From an uncultured Pseudorhodoferax sp. (lineage in GTDB: Bacteria; Pseudomonadota; Gammaproteobacteria; Burkholderiales; Burkholderiaceae): a DNA stretch of 13,313 nucleotides. Shown here piece after piece: positions 1 through 5,670 of the stretch. A model generated the notes under the pieces. The model ran no database searches. It had not been told where the DNA came from and worked only from the letters and a program-made list of their open reading frames with translations. Made by a program: the position numbers and the translations under genes. Positions within the stretch are counted from its first letter, which is position 1. The number at the start of each line of letters is the position of its first letter. The stretch spans positions 1 through 13,313 of the forward strand of contig CAJYRH010000036.1 of assembly GCA_913776795.1 (NCBI GenBank), given 5' to 3'.

Positions 1-239
1 TTGGTCTTCTCGATGGCGAACATGAAGCCGAAGGCTCCGCCCAGAAACACGATCAGGCCCAGGCCGCCGGTCAATGCGGCCGTGATACCCGTGGCCACGC
101 CGACCCAGGCGCCGAGCACCGTCGGGAGCAGGCTCAGTGCCAACAGCCAATAGGTGTTGCGCAGAACCTTGTTGCGCTGTTCCTGCGAGATGTCGAAGCC
201 GCCGTATCCGGCGTCGTAAGTACGTACTTGGTTGGTCAT
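1..239 (-). CDS. Bax inhibitor-1 / YccA family membrane protein (N-terminal part)
   Basis: The first 79 codons of a minus-strand gene are present; the rest lies beyond the left edge. The protein starts MTNQVRTYDAGYGG, then a short cytoplasmic stretch ending in NKVLRNTYWLLALSLL. Hydrophobic segments follow at about residues 30-50 and 53-75, with VLGAWVG and GGAFGFMFAIEKT. This matches the N-terminus of bacterial BI-1/YccA/YbhL proteins, seven-helix inner-membrane proteins linked in other bacteria to calcium leak and to interaction with the FtsH protease; that role is family knowledge, not visible here. The ATG at 239-237 is preceded by GAGGAG about 7 bases upstream, which fixes the start. It is divergent from the DUF336 gene at 418. 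A weak candidate -10 (TAGAAT, 277-282) lies about 40 bases upstream of the ATG. Confidence 0.88.
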   Translation of the reverse strand, partial: MTNQVRTYDAGYGGFDISQEQRNKVLRNTYWLLALSLLPTVLGAWVGVATGITAALTGGLGLIVFLGGAFGFMFAIEKT

Positions 240-417
240 GGTCTAACTCCTCATTGCCGTGATGGCAGTTGGAGAAATTCTAGGGCGATTCAAGAGCCAG
301 CCGGCAATACCACTAAAGGGTCCGCCCTTATTGCGCAAAGGGATTTCGCGCGCCCACATGTGCCAAAAGTGCGGCGCGTTTTGTTTATGCTCGCCACCTT
401 TCTTTGCGAAGCGCACC
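240..417. promoter_or_regulatory. Divergent intergenic region between the BI-1-like gene and the DUF336 gene
   Basis: These 178 bp must hold the start signals of both divergent genes. On the minus strand a possible promoter reads TTGCCG (302-307), 19 bases, TAGAAT (277-282). A small perfect hairpin, AAGGG-TCCG-CCCTT, lies at 316-329; it has no T-run and no assigned role. The stretch 360-400 is less GC-rich than its surroundings (GTTTTGTTTATG), as expected near a plus-strand promoter, but no convincing -35/-10 pair was found. Confidence 0.35.
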
Positions 418-825
418 ATGAAGACCAAGTCCTTTCTCGAACTCTCCGACCTCAAGGCGATCGCAGCCGCCGCCGAAGCCGAGGCCCTGAAGAACAATTG
501 GGCCGTGACCATCGCCATCGTCGACGATGGCGGCCATCTGCTGTGGCTGCAGCGTCTGGATGGGGCGCCAGCCGTATCGGCCCACATCGCCCCGGCGAAG
601 GCCAACACCGCCGCGCTGGGTCGGCGCGAGAGCAAGGTCTACGAAGACATCGTCAATGGCGGCCGCACAGCTTTTCTGAGTGCGCCGGATCTCAAGGGCC
701 TGCTGGAAGGCGGCGTACCGATCATGAAGGACGGCAACTGCATTGGGGCCGTGGGCGTGAGCGGCGTGAAGTCGACCGAAGACGCACAGATTGCCCGCGC
801 CGGCATCGCCGCCATCGGCCTGTAA
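418..825 (+). CDS. GlcG/HbpS family (DUF336) putative heme/cofactor-binding protein
   Basis: A 135-residue protein of the GlcG/HbpS (DUF336) family, which usually has 130-150 residues and folds as a small alpha/beta domain. Family hallmarks are AIVDDGGHLLWLQRLDGA (residues 33-50), the alanine-rich helix with K61 (APAKANTAAL) and the C-terminal block GGVPI...GAVGVSG (98-116) followed by EDAQIARAGIAAI. Streptomyces HbpS binds heme and iron, while other members sit in glycolate operons with no proven activity, so the function stays open. I take the ATG at 418 because the protein then begins exactly where family members do; the frame is open to 259, but the upstream residues look like translated leader. 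The ribosome site is weak (GAAG). A terminator follows at 846. The gene is convergent with hemP, so a heme-related role would fit the surroundings, but that is inference. Confidence 0.85.
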   Translation: MKTKSFLELSDLKAIAAAAEAEALKNNWAVTIAIVDDGGHLLWLQRLDGAPAVSAHIAPAKANTAALGRRESKVYEDIVNGGRTAFLSAPDLKGLLEGGVPIMKDGNCIGAVGVSGVKSTEDAQIARAGIAAIGL

Positions 826-845
826 CGCGCCTGCCTCCAAGAACG

Positions 846-873
846 AAAGCCGGTCTGAACGGCCGGCTTTCTT
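846..873 (+). terminator. Rho-independent terminator after the DUF336 gene
   Basis: Perfect 8-bp stem AAAGCCGG (846-853) / CCGGCTTT (863-870) with a 9-base loop, running into TTTCTT. The stem begins 21 bases after the stop codon. Read on the other strand it also ends in TTTCGTTCTT, so it may act in both directions and stop transcripts from the convergent hemP as well. The tracts are short, so termination may be partial. Confidence 0.75.
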
Positions 874-978
874 CATGCTGCCGTGGAAAAAAGCGTGGCT
901 GGCAGGCCGAAGCCCGGTGGCTGGCAAAAACGACCCTTGGAGACTGACGTCAGTCCTGGAGTCGCCCCACGATGAAAC

Positions 979-1191
979 TCATTTGGTCAGGATCAGCTTG
1001 CCGAGCTTGGTGGTCTGCAGGCGGTAGATGGCGCCGTTGTGCTTGATCTCCACCGCTTTGTGGCCACGCAGGAGTTCGTGGCTCTCCACGGCCAGGGCAT
1101 CTGCGGCATCGGCCCGCTGCATGCCCGCAGCGGCAAAGCGTTGGAGCGCGGCGGCGTTGCCGGACATCAGGGGATGGGTGGCTGCGTGCAT
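979..1191 (-). CDS. hemP: Hemin uptake protein HemP (HmuP family)
   Basis: A 70-residue protein whose C-terminal half carries the HemP/HmuP signature: SHELLRGHKAVEIKHNG, then YRLQTTKLGKLILTK, ending on the usual lysine. The family has about 40-80 residues. Members accompany heme or siderophore receptors, and in rhizobia HmuP acts as an activator of heme-receptor genes, so the protein may be regulatory rather than structural. The N-terminal 35 residues are variable, alanine-rich and not informative. The ATG at 1191 has AAGGGA 7 bases upstream. A promoter overlapped by a good Fur box lies 35-60 bases upstream. It follows exbD on the same strand (95 bp gap) with no clear terminator between, so it may be read both alone and as the last gene of the tonB cluster. 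No TonB-dependent receptor follows it in this window. Confidence 0.9.
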   Translation of the reverse strand: MHAATHPLMSGNAAALQRFAAAGMQRADAADALAVESHELLRGHKAVEIKHNGAIYRLQTTKLGKLILTK

Positions 1192-1224
1192 GGTGTGGTC
1201 CCTTGGTCAACTTGCGATGAGGTT

Positions 1225-1243
1225 AATGATAACGATTCGCAAT
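1225..1243 (-). promoter_or_regulatory. Fur box in front of hemP
   Basis: The plus-strand sequence AATGATAACGATTCGCAAT matches the 19-base form of the Fur consensus (AATGATAATGATTATCATT) at 15 of 19 positions. It overlaps the -10 and spacer of the predicted hemP promoter, the usual place for iron-dependent repression. Binding by iron-loaded Fur would shut hemP off when iron is plentiful. Confidence 0.8.
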
Positions 1244-1253
1244 TGAAAGTCAA
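1226..1253 (-). promoter_or_regulatory. Sigma-70 promoter of hemP
   Basis: On the minus strand: -35 TTGACT (1253-1248), 16-base spacer, -10 TATCAT (1231-1226). Each hexamer matches the consensus at five of six positions. The element lies 34 bp downstream of the exbD stop and about 35 bp upstream of the hemP ATG, so hemP can be transcribed independently of exbD. Confidence 0.65.
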
Positions 1254-1286
1254 CAGCACGGGCGACGATTTTTCGCTCAAGGACTT

Positions 1287-1697
1287 TCAGGGCTTGGGTT
1301 CGGTGATGAAGCCGATCTTGCGCACGCCGGCCTGGCGTGCGAACGACATGGCCTGGGCCACGCGCTCGTAGCGCACCTCTCGGTCGCCGCGGATGTGCAA
1401 CTCGGGCTGCGGTTCCTTTGCGCCTTCGGCCTGCAGGCGCGGCAGCAGGTCCTCGTCGGTGATGCGGTTCTCGTTCCAGTAGTAGCCACCGTCGGCGGCC
1501 ACGGACAGGCGGATCGTCTGCGGCTTGGCATCCTCCTGTTCACTGCTGGCGCGGGGCAGGTCGATGTTCACCGCGTGCTTCATCACCGGGATGGTGATGA
1601 TGAAGATGATGAGCAGCACCAGCATGACGTCGACCAGCGGCGTCATGTTGATCTCGTTCATCACCTCGTCCGTGTCGTCCTGGGTTCCGAAGGCCAT
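1287..1697 (-). CDS. exbD: ExbD, proton-channel subunit of the TonB energy system
   Basis: A 136-residue ExbD/TolR family protein. The N-terminus is cytoplasmic, followed by NEINMTPLVDVMLVLLIIF, in which D23 is the membrane aspartate equivalent to E. coli ExbD D25 that carries protons. One transmembrane helix spans about residues 21-42, and the rest is a periplasmic domain (NIDLPRA, then RGDREVRYERVAQAMSFARQAG). With ExbB it uses the proton gradient to energise TonB for transport through outer-membrane receptors. The ATG follows the exbB stop by one base, so translation is almost certainly coupled. The order tonB-exbB-exbD and the neighbouring bfd/hemP argue for iron transport rather than the related TolQR system. 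Length is typical of the family. Confidence 0.95.
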   Translation of the reverse strand: MAFGTQDDTDEVMNEINMTPLVDVMLVLLIIFIITIPVMKHAVNIDLPRASSEQEDAKPQTIRLSVAADGGYYWNENRITDEDLLPRLQAEGAKEPQPELHIRGDREVRYERVAQAMSFARQAGVRKIGFITEPKP

Positions 1698-1698
1698 C

Positions 1699-2415
1699 TC
1701 AGGCCCCCTTCTTCATCGCCACCACGTTGGCCGCACCGCCAGTGGCCACCCGCGCGCCGGTCACGAAGTAGGCATGCAGGTCGTGCGCGAAGCTGTTGAG
1801 CTTGTTCAGCACCGATTTGTTGCCGCGCACCATTGCGTTGTAGCCCAGCACGGCGGGAATGGCGACCGCAAGGCCCAGCGCCGTCATGATCAGCGCTTCG
1901 CCGATCGGGCCGGCTACTTTGTCGATGGTGGACTGGCCCGACAGGCCAATGGCCAGTAGCGCGTGGTAGATGCCCCAGACCGTGCCGAACAGACCCACGA
2001 ACGGGGCAGTGGAGCCGACCGAGGCGAGGATTGCAAGACCTGCCTGCATGCGCGCCGTGGTCTCGTCAATGCTGTTGCGCAGCGTGCGGGTGACCCAGTC
2101 GCTCACGTCCAGCGTGTCGTGCAGGTGGGCCTTGGTGTTGCGGTGGTGGGCGGTGGCTTCGCGACCTTCCTCGGCCAGGCGCCGGAAGGGATTGCTCGGG
2201 TCTTTGCCGAGCTTGGCCAGGCCGGTGGCGAAGTCCTCGCTGTGCCAGAAACTGTCGGAGGCATTGGCCATCTTCTTGTAGCGAATGATGTCCAACGCCT
2301 TGATCAGGATCACGATCCACGAGGCCAGGGACATGGCCAGCAGCATCACGGCCACGCCCTTGGTGACGAGATCGCCTTGCTGCCAGACGTTGGCGAGGCC
2401 GAAATGGGATTCCAT
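1699..2415 (-). CDS. exbB: ExbB, proton-channel subunit of the TonB energy system
   Basis: A 238-residue MotA/TolQ/ExbB family protein. Three transmembrane segments are visible: about residues 18-40 (VAVMLLAMSLASWIVILI), about 126-156 (LASVGSTAPFVGLFGTVWG, a family signature) and about 172-195 (GEALIMTALGLAVAIPAVLGYN). E173 and T178 correspond to the conserved glutamate and threonine of the last helix in E. coli ExbB, and T145 to the conserved threonine of the middle helix. A cytoplasmic domain lies between helices 1 and 2. ExbB pentamers surround ExbD to form the proton-driven motor that acts on TonB. The gap to the tonB stop is 29 bp; exbD follows one base after the stop. It belongs to the same operon as tonB and exbD. 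Confidence 0.95.
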   Translation of the reverse strand: MESHFGLANVWQQGDLVTKGVAVMLLAMSLASWIVILIKALDIIRYKKMANASDSFWHSEDFATGLAKLGKDPSNPFRRLAEEGREATAHHRNTKAHLHDTLDVSDWVTRTLRNSIDETTARMQAGLAILASVGSTAPFVGLFGTVWGIYHALLAIGLSGQSTIDKVAGPIGEALIMTALGLAVAIPAVLGYNAMVRGNKSVLNKLNSFAHDLHAYFVTGARVATGGAANVVAMKKGA

Positions 2416-2444
2416 GCATTACTCCAGAAACAAGACAGAAACGC

Positions 2445-3146
2445 TTACTCGAGGACGTAGTTGACCGGCGCCTCGTACCACATGGCCTGGACGACGCCAT
2501 TCACCTTGCCGGGCACATAACGGCATTTCATGACGTAGTCGATGGCAGAGCGGTCCAGCCGCTCGAAGCCGCTCGAGCGCTTGATCTCGGCGCGCTCGGG
2601 TTGGCCGTTGGTGCCGATCAGCACGCGCACCAGGACCTTGCCCTGTTCGCCCAGGCGCCGGCTGATGGCCGGGTACACGGGGCTGGGGTTTTGCAGATAG
2701 CTCGCATCGCTGGACGGCATCTGGATTTTGGGCGGTGCCGGAGGGGCCGGCGGAGGCGGCTCCGGCGCCGCGGCGACCGGCTGCTCGATCGGCGGCAACG
2801 GCGCAGGCGGTGCGATCACCCCGGTGGGCGCGGCCGGCGCCGGTGTGGGGTCCTGGATGGCCTGGGGTTGCGGCGCGGGCGGCAGCGTCGGGGCCTTGGG
2901 TTTGACGACAGGCCTCGTCACCTTGGGCGGCGCGGGCGGTGCCGGTGGGGGTGGTGGAGGCGGCGTGGGCTTGGGTGGCTCGACAAATTGGGACAGGATC
3001 TCCACCGGCACGATCACCTCGACGGCGCGCACCAGCAGGCCACTCTGCAGCGCCCACAGGGCCGCGGCGTGGAAAGCGATCACGCTGCCGACGATGACCG
3101 TGTTGCGGCTCAGGCCACTGCGTTCGGGATAGGTGCTCAAAGCCAT
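2445..3146 (-). CDS. tonB: TonB, energy transducer to outer-membrane receptors
   Basis: A 233-residue TonB from the ATG at 3146. After a short cytoplasmic N-terminus comes one membrane anchor (about residues 16-38, VIVGSVIAFHAAALWAL) with H26, the membrane histidine equivalent to E. coli H20. Next is a proline-rich periplasmic spacer (about 57-140) with Pro-Pro and Pro-Lys runs, including seven consecutive prolines. The C-terminal TonB domain (about 150-233) has NPSPVYPAISRRLGEQGKV, then SGFERLDRSAIDYV and YEAPVNYVLE. It contacts the TonB box of siderophore/heme receptors. The frame stays open upstream to a TTG at 3263, but that 39-residue extension would give an untypical N-terminus. No strong ribosome site precedes 3146, so the start is the least certain point. 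It lies downstream of bfd on the same strand. Confidence 0.93.
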   Translation of the reverse strand: MALSTYPERSGLSRNTVIVGSVIAFHAAALWALQSGLLVRAVEVIVPVEILSQFVEPPKPTPPPPPPPAPPAPPKVTRPVVKPKAPTLPPAPQPQAIQDPTPAPAAPTGVIAPPAPLPPIEQPVAAAPEPPPPAPPAPPKIQMPSSDASYLQNPSPVYPAISRRLGEQGKVLVRVLIGTNGQPERAEIKRSSGFERLDRSAIDYVMKCRYVPGKVNGVVQAMWYEAPVNYVLE

Positions 3147-3172
3147 GGTGAACGAGACAAGTGCCAAACCAA

Positions 3173-3187
3173 GCGCCCGCAGGGCGC
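3173..3187 (-). other. Short GC hairpin in the leader of tonB
   Basis: Perfect 6-bp inverted repeat GCGCCC-GCA-GGGCGC, 27 bases upstream of the tonB ATG. On the minus strand it is followed by TTGGTTTGG rather than a T-run, so it is at best a weak attenuator or an mRNA-processing/stabilising stem between the bfd part and the tonB part of the transcript. Confidence 0.3.
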
Positions 3188-3228
3188 CTGATGGAAAGAC
3201 GCGCTGCAGGGAGTGTCGCGGCCGGGGC

Positions 3229-3300
3229 CTATCGGCGAAAGATCCACCAGGCCGAACCGACAACCAGGATCAGGCTGCCGCCGAGAGAGAAGAGTTCCAT
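3229..3300 (-). CDS. Candidate 23-residue single-pass membrane micropeptide
   Basis: A small reading frame not predicted by size-limited gene callers. It encodes MELFSLGGSLILVVGSA followed by WWIFRR, i.e. a short N-terminus, one hydrophobic stretch (about residues 4-21) and a basic end, the layout of a single-pass inner-membrane micropeptide. GAAGG lies 6 bases upstream of the ATG, a better ribosome site than tonB has. The start lies inside the last 31 bases of bfd in another frame, so coupling to bfd translation is plausible, and tonB begins 82 bp downstream. I do not recognise a family. It could be a real small protein of the tonB cluster, or a chance frame whose hydrophobicity follows from the overlap. 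Nothing else shows that it is expressed. Confidence 0.4.
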   Translation of the reverse strand: MELFSLGGSLILVVGSAWWIFRR

Positions 3301-3560
3301 GCCACGCCTTCGCTGATGTTGCTGGCGCGCTGGGGAACCGGGGCATCGAGACCGCGGTCGTCGGGTCCGATGGCGCTGTGCAAGGCCGCGACGGGATGCA
3401 GGCGGCTGCATTGGTCGACGACTTCGCGCGCGCACCCTTCACAACGGCCACATTGCGTGGCCACGCCCAACTCGAGCTGGATGTCGTCGAAGCTCAGGCC
3501 GGCGCGCACATGGCGGACGATTTCGCGGTCGGAGATCCGGTTGCACACGCAGACGATCAT
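3270..3560 (-). CDS. bfd: Bacterioferritin-associated ferredoxin (BFD-like [2Fe-2S] protein)
   Basis: A 96-residue protein starting MIVCVCNRISDREI. The four cysteines of the Bfd [2Fe-2S] site are C4, C6, C37 and C40 (CVC plus CGRC), with the usual ISD helix and a following CAREVV helix. E. coli Bfd has 64 residues with the same spacing; here a 30-residue tail of low similarity follows, and two extra cysteines are present (C43, C51). Bfd binds bacterioferritin and passes electrons to its heme so that stored iron is reduced and released. Its partner bfr lies 1.6 kb upstream on the same strand, separated by an unrelated dehydrogenase. The frame extends to 3629, but the ATG at 3560 gives the conserved N-terminus. 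A promoter with a Fur-like box lies 45 bases upstream, so bfd is probably the first gene of the bfd-tonB-exbB-exbD unit. Confidence 0.92.
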   Translation of the reverse strand: MIVCVCNRISDREIVRHVRAGLSFDDIQLELGVATQCGRCEGCAREVVDQCSRLHPVAALHSAIGPDDRGLDAPVPQRASNISEGVAWNSSLSAAA

Positions 3561-3605
3561 GGCGATGAAGGCAGGTTGTGGCTGGCTGTTAGAGGTACTC
3601 TCGAG

Positions 3606-3636
3606 ATTATAAATACGAATTCGTCGCATTTGTGAA
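3606..3636 (-). promoter_or_regulatory. Sigma-70 promoter of bfd-tonB-exbBD
   Basis: On the minus strand: -35 TTCACA (3636-3631, five of six consensus bases), 19-base spacer, perfect -10 TATAAT (3611-3606). The -10 lies about 45 bases upstream of the bfd ATG. The surrounding stretch is strikingly AT-rich for this genome. The spacer is 2 bases longer than ideal, which suits a regulated promoter. Confidence 0.6.
3612..3630 (-). promoter_or_regulatory. Possible Fur box filling the bfd promoter spacer
   Basis: AATACGAATTCGTCGCATT matches the 19-base Fur consensus at 11 of 19 positions, keeping the outer AAT...CATT and the central AAT, and contains a perfect 10-bp palindrome (ACGAATTCGT). It exactly fills the 19-base spacer of the bfd promoter. 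The match is weaker than the hemP box, so I rate it from its position and the genes it would control. Confidence 0.45.
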
Positions 3637-3678
3637 ACTTATTGGCGAATTCTGGCGCCGCGTAGGGCTTTGGACCGG

Positions 3679-4815
3679 CTACTGCTTGTGCTGCCACAGC
3701 AATTGCGGACCGCAGTCGGCCAGACTGGCACAGCCGCACAGGGCCATGGCGATCTCCAGCTCGTCGCGCAGCAGGCGCAGCACGTGCGCCACGCCGACCG
3801 CACCGGCATTGGCCAGGCCCCAGACCACGGGACGGCCGACCAGCACGGCGGTGGCGCCCAGGGCCAAGGCCTTGAGCACGTCGGTGCCGCGCCGGATGCC
3901 CCCGTCCACCAACACAGGCATCCGGGCGCCGATGGCGTCGACAATGGGGGGCAGCAGGTCGGCCGTGGGCGGCATGGTGTCCAGCGTGCGTCCGCCATGG
4001 TTGGAGACGATGAGCCCGGCCACCTGAAGTGCGGCGGCCTGCCGCGCATCGTCCGCGTGGGTGACGCCTTTGAGCAGCACGGGCAGACGGCTGATGGACT
4101 GCAGCCACTGCACATCCTCCCAGGTCGGCGCATGCTGCAGCAGTCCGTCGAACACCGCGCTTTGGCCGGGGGCCAGCGTGACGGCCGGCAGTGGTGGCAG
4201 CGCCGCGAGGTGTGCCGCCGCCGCGTGGGCCGGCACGCGGAACCCGGCACGGCGCTCCCGGTCGCGCGCGCCACTGGCCGGCGCATCCACGGTCAACACC
4301 AGGGCCTCGTAGCCGGCCTGCTCGGCGCGCTGCACCAGGTCGCGCGTGAAGCCCCGGTCGTACTGAAGGTAGAGCTGGAACCACAGCGGACCGCGGCAGG
4401 GTTCATGCGCAATGGCTGCGGCCACTGTTTCGAGCGGTGTACTGGCCTGGGTGCTCAGCACCAGCCCGGCGCCCAGCGCGGACGCCGCGTGGGCCGTGGC
4501 CAGTTCGCCGTCGGCATGCGCCATGCGCTGAAACGCCACCGGCGCCACCAGAATGGGGTGTGCCAGGGTGCGCCCCAGCAGTTGCACGCGCGTGTGGCCG
4601 CCTTGCAGGCGCCGCAGCACACGCGGGTGTAGTTGCAGCGCGTCCCAGGCCTGCCGGTTGGCACGCAGCGTCAGTTCGTCGGCGGCGCCGCCGCTGAAAT
4701 AGGCCCAGGCGTTGTCGTCCAGGCGAGTGCGGGCGAGCGCCTCGTGGTCGGCCAGCGTGGCCAGGCCGGCCGGCAAGCGGTCGACCGCCGGAACTTGCGA
4801 TGTCTGAAGGGCCAT
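3679..4815 (-). CDS. FMN-dependent alpha-hydroxy-acid dehydrogenase/oxidase (LldD/glycolate oxidase family)
   Basis: A 378-residue flavoprotein of the (S)-2-hydroxy-acid oxidase family (LldD, glycolate oxidase, mandelate dehydrogenase). Aligned by eye with plant glycolate oxidase, every active-site residue is present: Y39 (WAYFSGGAADE), Y149 (QLYLQYDR), D177 (LTVDAP), R184, K249 (PVLLKG), the catalytic base H273 and R276 (SNHGGRTLD). The FMN phosphate motif DGGIRRGTDVLKALALGA is at 304-321. It would oxidise an L-2-hydroxy acid such as lactate or glycolate to the 2-oxo acid; the substrate cannot be read from sequence. There is no membrane segment of the LldD or mandelate-dehydrogenase kind in the 185-230 loop, which is alanine-rich, so a soluble oxidase is possible. 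It has its own upstream gap and lies between bfr and bfd with no obvious functional link. Confidence 0.9.
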   Translation of the reverse strand: MALQTSQVPAVDRLPAGLATLADHEALARTRLDDNAWAYFSGGAADELTLRANRQAWDALQLHPRVLRRLQGGHTRVQLLGRTLAHPILVAPVAFQRMAHADGELATAHAASALGAGLVLSTQASTPLETVAAAIAHEPCRGPLWFQLYLQYDRGFTRDLVQRAEQAGYEALVLTVDAPASGARDRERRAGFRVPAHAAAAHLAALPPLPAVTLAPGQSAVFDGLLQHAPTWEDVQWLQSISRLPVLLKGVTHADDARQAAALQVAGLIVSNHGGRTLDTMPPTADLLPPIVDAIGARMPVLVDGGIRRGTDVLKALALGATAVLVGRPVVWGLANAGAVGVAHVLRLLRDELEIAMALCGCASLADCGPQLLWQHKQ

Positions 4816-5140
4816 GTCTTCAGTATCGCAAGCAGCGGCTGCAGCCGGCGCTTCCGGCGCCAGGCTTACAGTTTCGCCGTGACTGCCGCCGAGCGCGGCG
4901 TGCCGATGGGCGGTGCCGCCCCTCGCACACGGACAGAGGGCTCAGCAGCCCGCGTTGCCGGTGGTCGAGCTGCAGCGGACTGTGCCGGCCAGCGCCTTGG
5001 TCGCCTTCGCCGAAGAAACTGAAGCTGGGCGCCATGGGCGGCGCCTGCGTTATCGGTGGTGCCTTCTGGTTGTGAAGGGCGAAGCCGTCGAGCCATCCAG
5101 GGTCGACTCAGCAGAATTCGGCCCGCCGTACACCTGCGAC
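4816..5140. other. Gene-free stretch upstream of the dehydrogenase
   Basis: These 325 bp, plus the adjoining bfr terminator, hold no reading frame I recognise on either strand. Frames of 70-100 codons exist but give arginine/proline-rich translations typical of non-coding GC-rich DNA. A small hairpin GGCGC-TTCCG-GCGCC lies at about 4847-4861. No clear -35/-10 was found for the dehydrogenase gene whose ATG is at 4815. The composition resembles the dispersed intergenic repeats common in Comamonadaceae, but I cannot confirm a second copy from one window. Confidence 0.35.
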
Positions 5141-5165
5141 CAAAAAAATAGCGGGCCAGGCCCGC
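5141..5165 (-). terminator. Rho-independent terminator after bfr
   Basis: On the minus strand GCGGGCC-T-GGCCCGC (functionally a 5-bp GC stem with a 5-base loop, 5165-5151) is followed by TATTTTTTTG (5150-5141). It lies 28 bases past the bfr stop codon. It should separate bfr transcripts from the dehydrogenase gene downstream. Confidence 0.85.
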
Positions 5166-5193
5166 CATGCCGCATGAATGAAGGTGCTGTCCG

Positions 5194-5670
5194 TCAGCTG
5201 ATCTCGCCCATCTGGCTTTGGAGGTAGTTCTGCAAACCCACCTTCTGCACCAGGTCGATCTGCGTCTCCAGAAAATCGATGTGTTCCTCCGTGTCGTCCA
5301 GGATGCCCTGCAGCAGGTCGCGCGATACGTAGTCGCGCACGCTCTCGCAATGCGCGATGCCGTCCTTGATGGTGGCCTGTGCGCCGTACTCCATCTTGAG
5401 GTCGCAGCTCAAAAGCTCGGGCACATCCTCGCCAACCATGAGCTTGCCCAGGTCCTGCAGATTGGGCAGGCCGTCGAGCATGAAGATGCGGTCCATGAGC
5501 TTGTCGGCGTGCTTCATCTCACCGATCGACTCCTCGTATTCCTTCTTGGCCAGCTTGGTGAGGCCCCAGTGCTTGAGCATGCGGTAGTGCAGGAAGTACT
5601 GGTTGATGGCGGTCAGCTCGTTCTTGAGCTGGGCCTGCAGGTGCGCGATGACTTGGGGGTCGCCTTGCAT
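5194..5670 (-). CDS. bfr: Bacterioferritin (heme-containing iron-storage protein)
   Basis: A 158-residue bacterioferritin, the usual length. The heme-ligand methionine M52 is present, and so is the full ferroxidase centre: E18, E51 and H54 ([12 protein letters not shown]), E94 and the E128/H130 region ([13 protein letters not shown]), with Y25 nearby. It forms 24-subunit shells with heme at the dimer faces and oxidises Fe(II) for storage as ferric mineral; release needs Bfd, encoded at 3270-3560. The start is fixed by AAAGGAAC just before the ATG and by the conserved MQGDPQVI N-terminus. It is monocistronic by its own terminator and divergent from ahpC across 262 bp, so a shared response to iron or peroxide is possible. 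No clear Fur box was seen in front of it. Confidence 0.96.
   Translation of the reverse strand: MQGDPQVIAHLQAQLKNELTAINQYFLHYRMLKHWGLTKLAKKEYEESIGEMKHADKLMDRIFMLDGLPNLQDLGKLMVGEDVPELLSCDLKMEYGAQATIKDGIAHCESVRDYVSRDLLQGILDDTEEHIDFLETQIDLVQKVGLQNYLQSQMGEIS

Noticed and set aside
2728..3132. Glycine-rich plus-strand frame resembling a PE-PGRS-like or structural repeat protein
   Set aside because: It is the complement of the proline-rich spacer of tonB; Pro codons read backwards give Gly.
2445..3263. A longer TonB starting at TTG 3263
   Set aside because: It would add 39 residues not typical of TonB before the membrane anchor. The ATG at 3146 gives the normal short cytoplasmic N-terminus, although its ribosome site is weak.
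3670..4632. A 320-codon plus-strand frame opposite the hydroxy-acid dehydrogenase
   Set aside because: Low-complexity Gln/His/Gly/Arg translation opposite a gene with an intact active site; a shadow of codon bias.
4820..5168. Short frames in the gap between bfr and the dehydrogenase as possible genes
   Set aside because: Arg/Pro-rich, no motif, no ribosome site, and one runs across the bfr terminator. The stretch is recorded as geneless instead.
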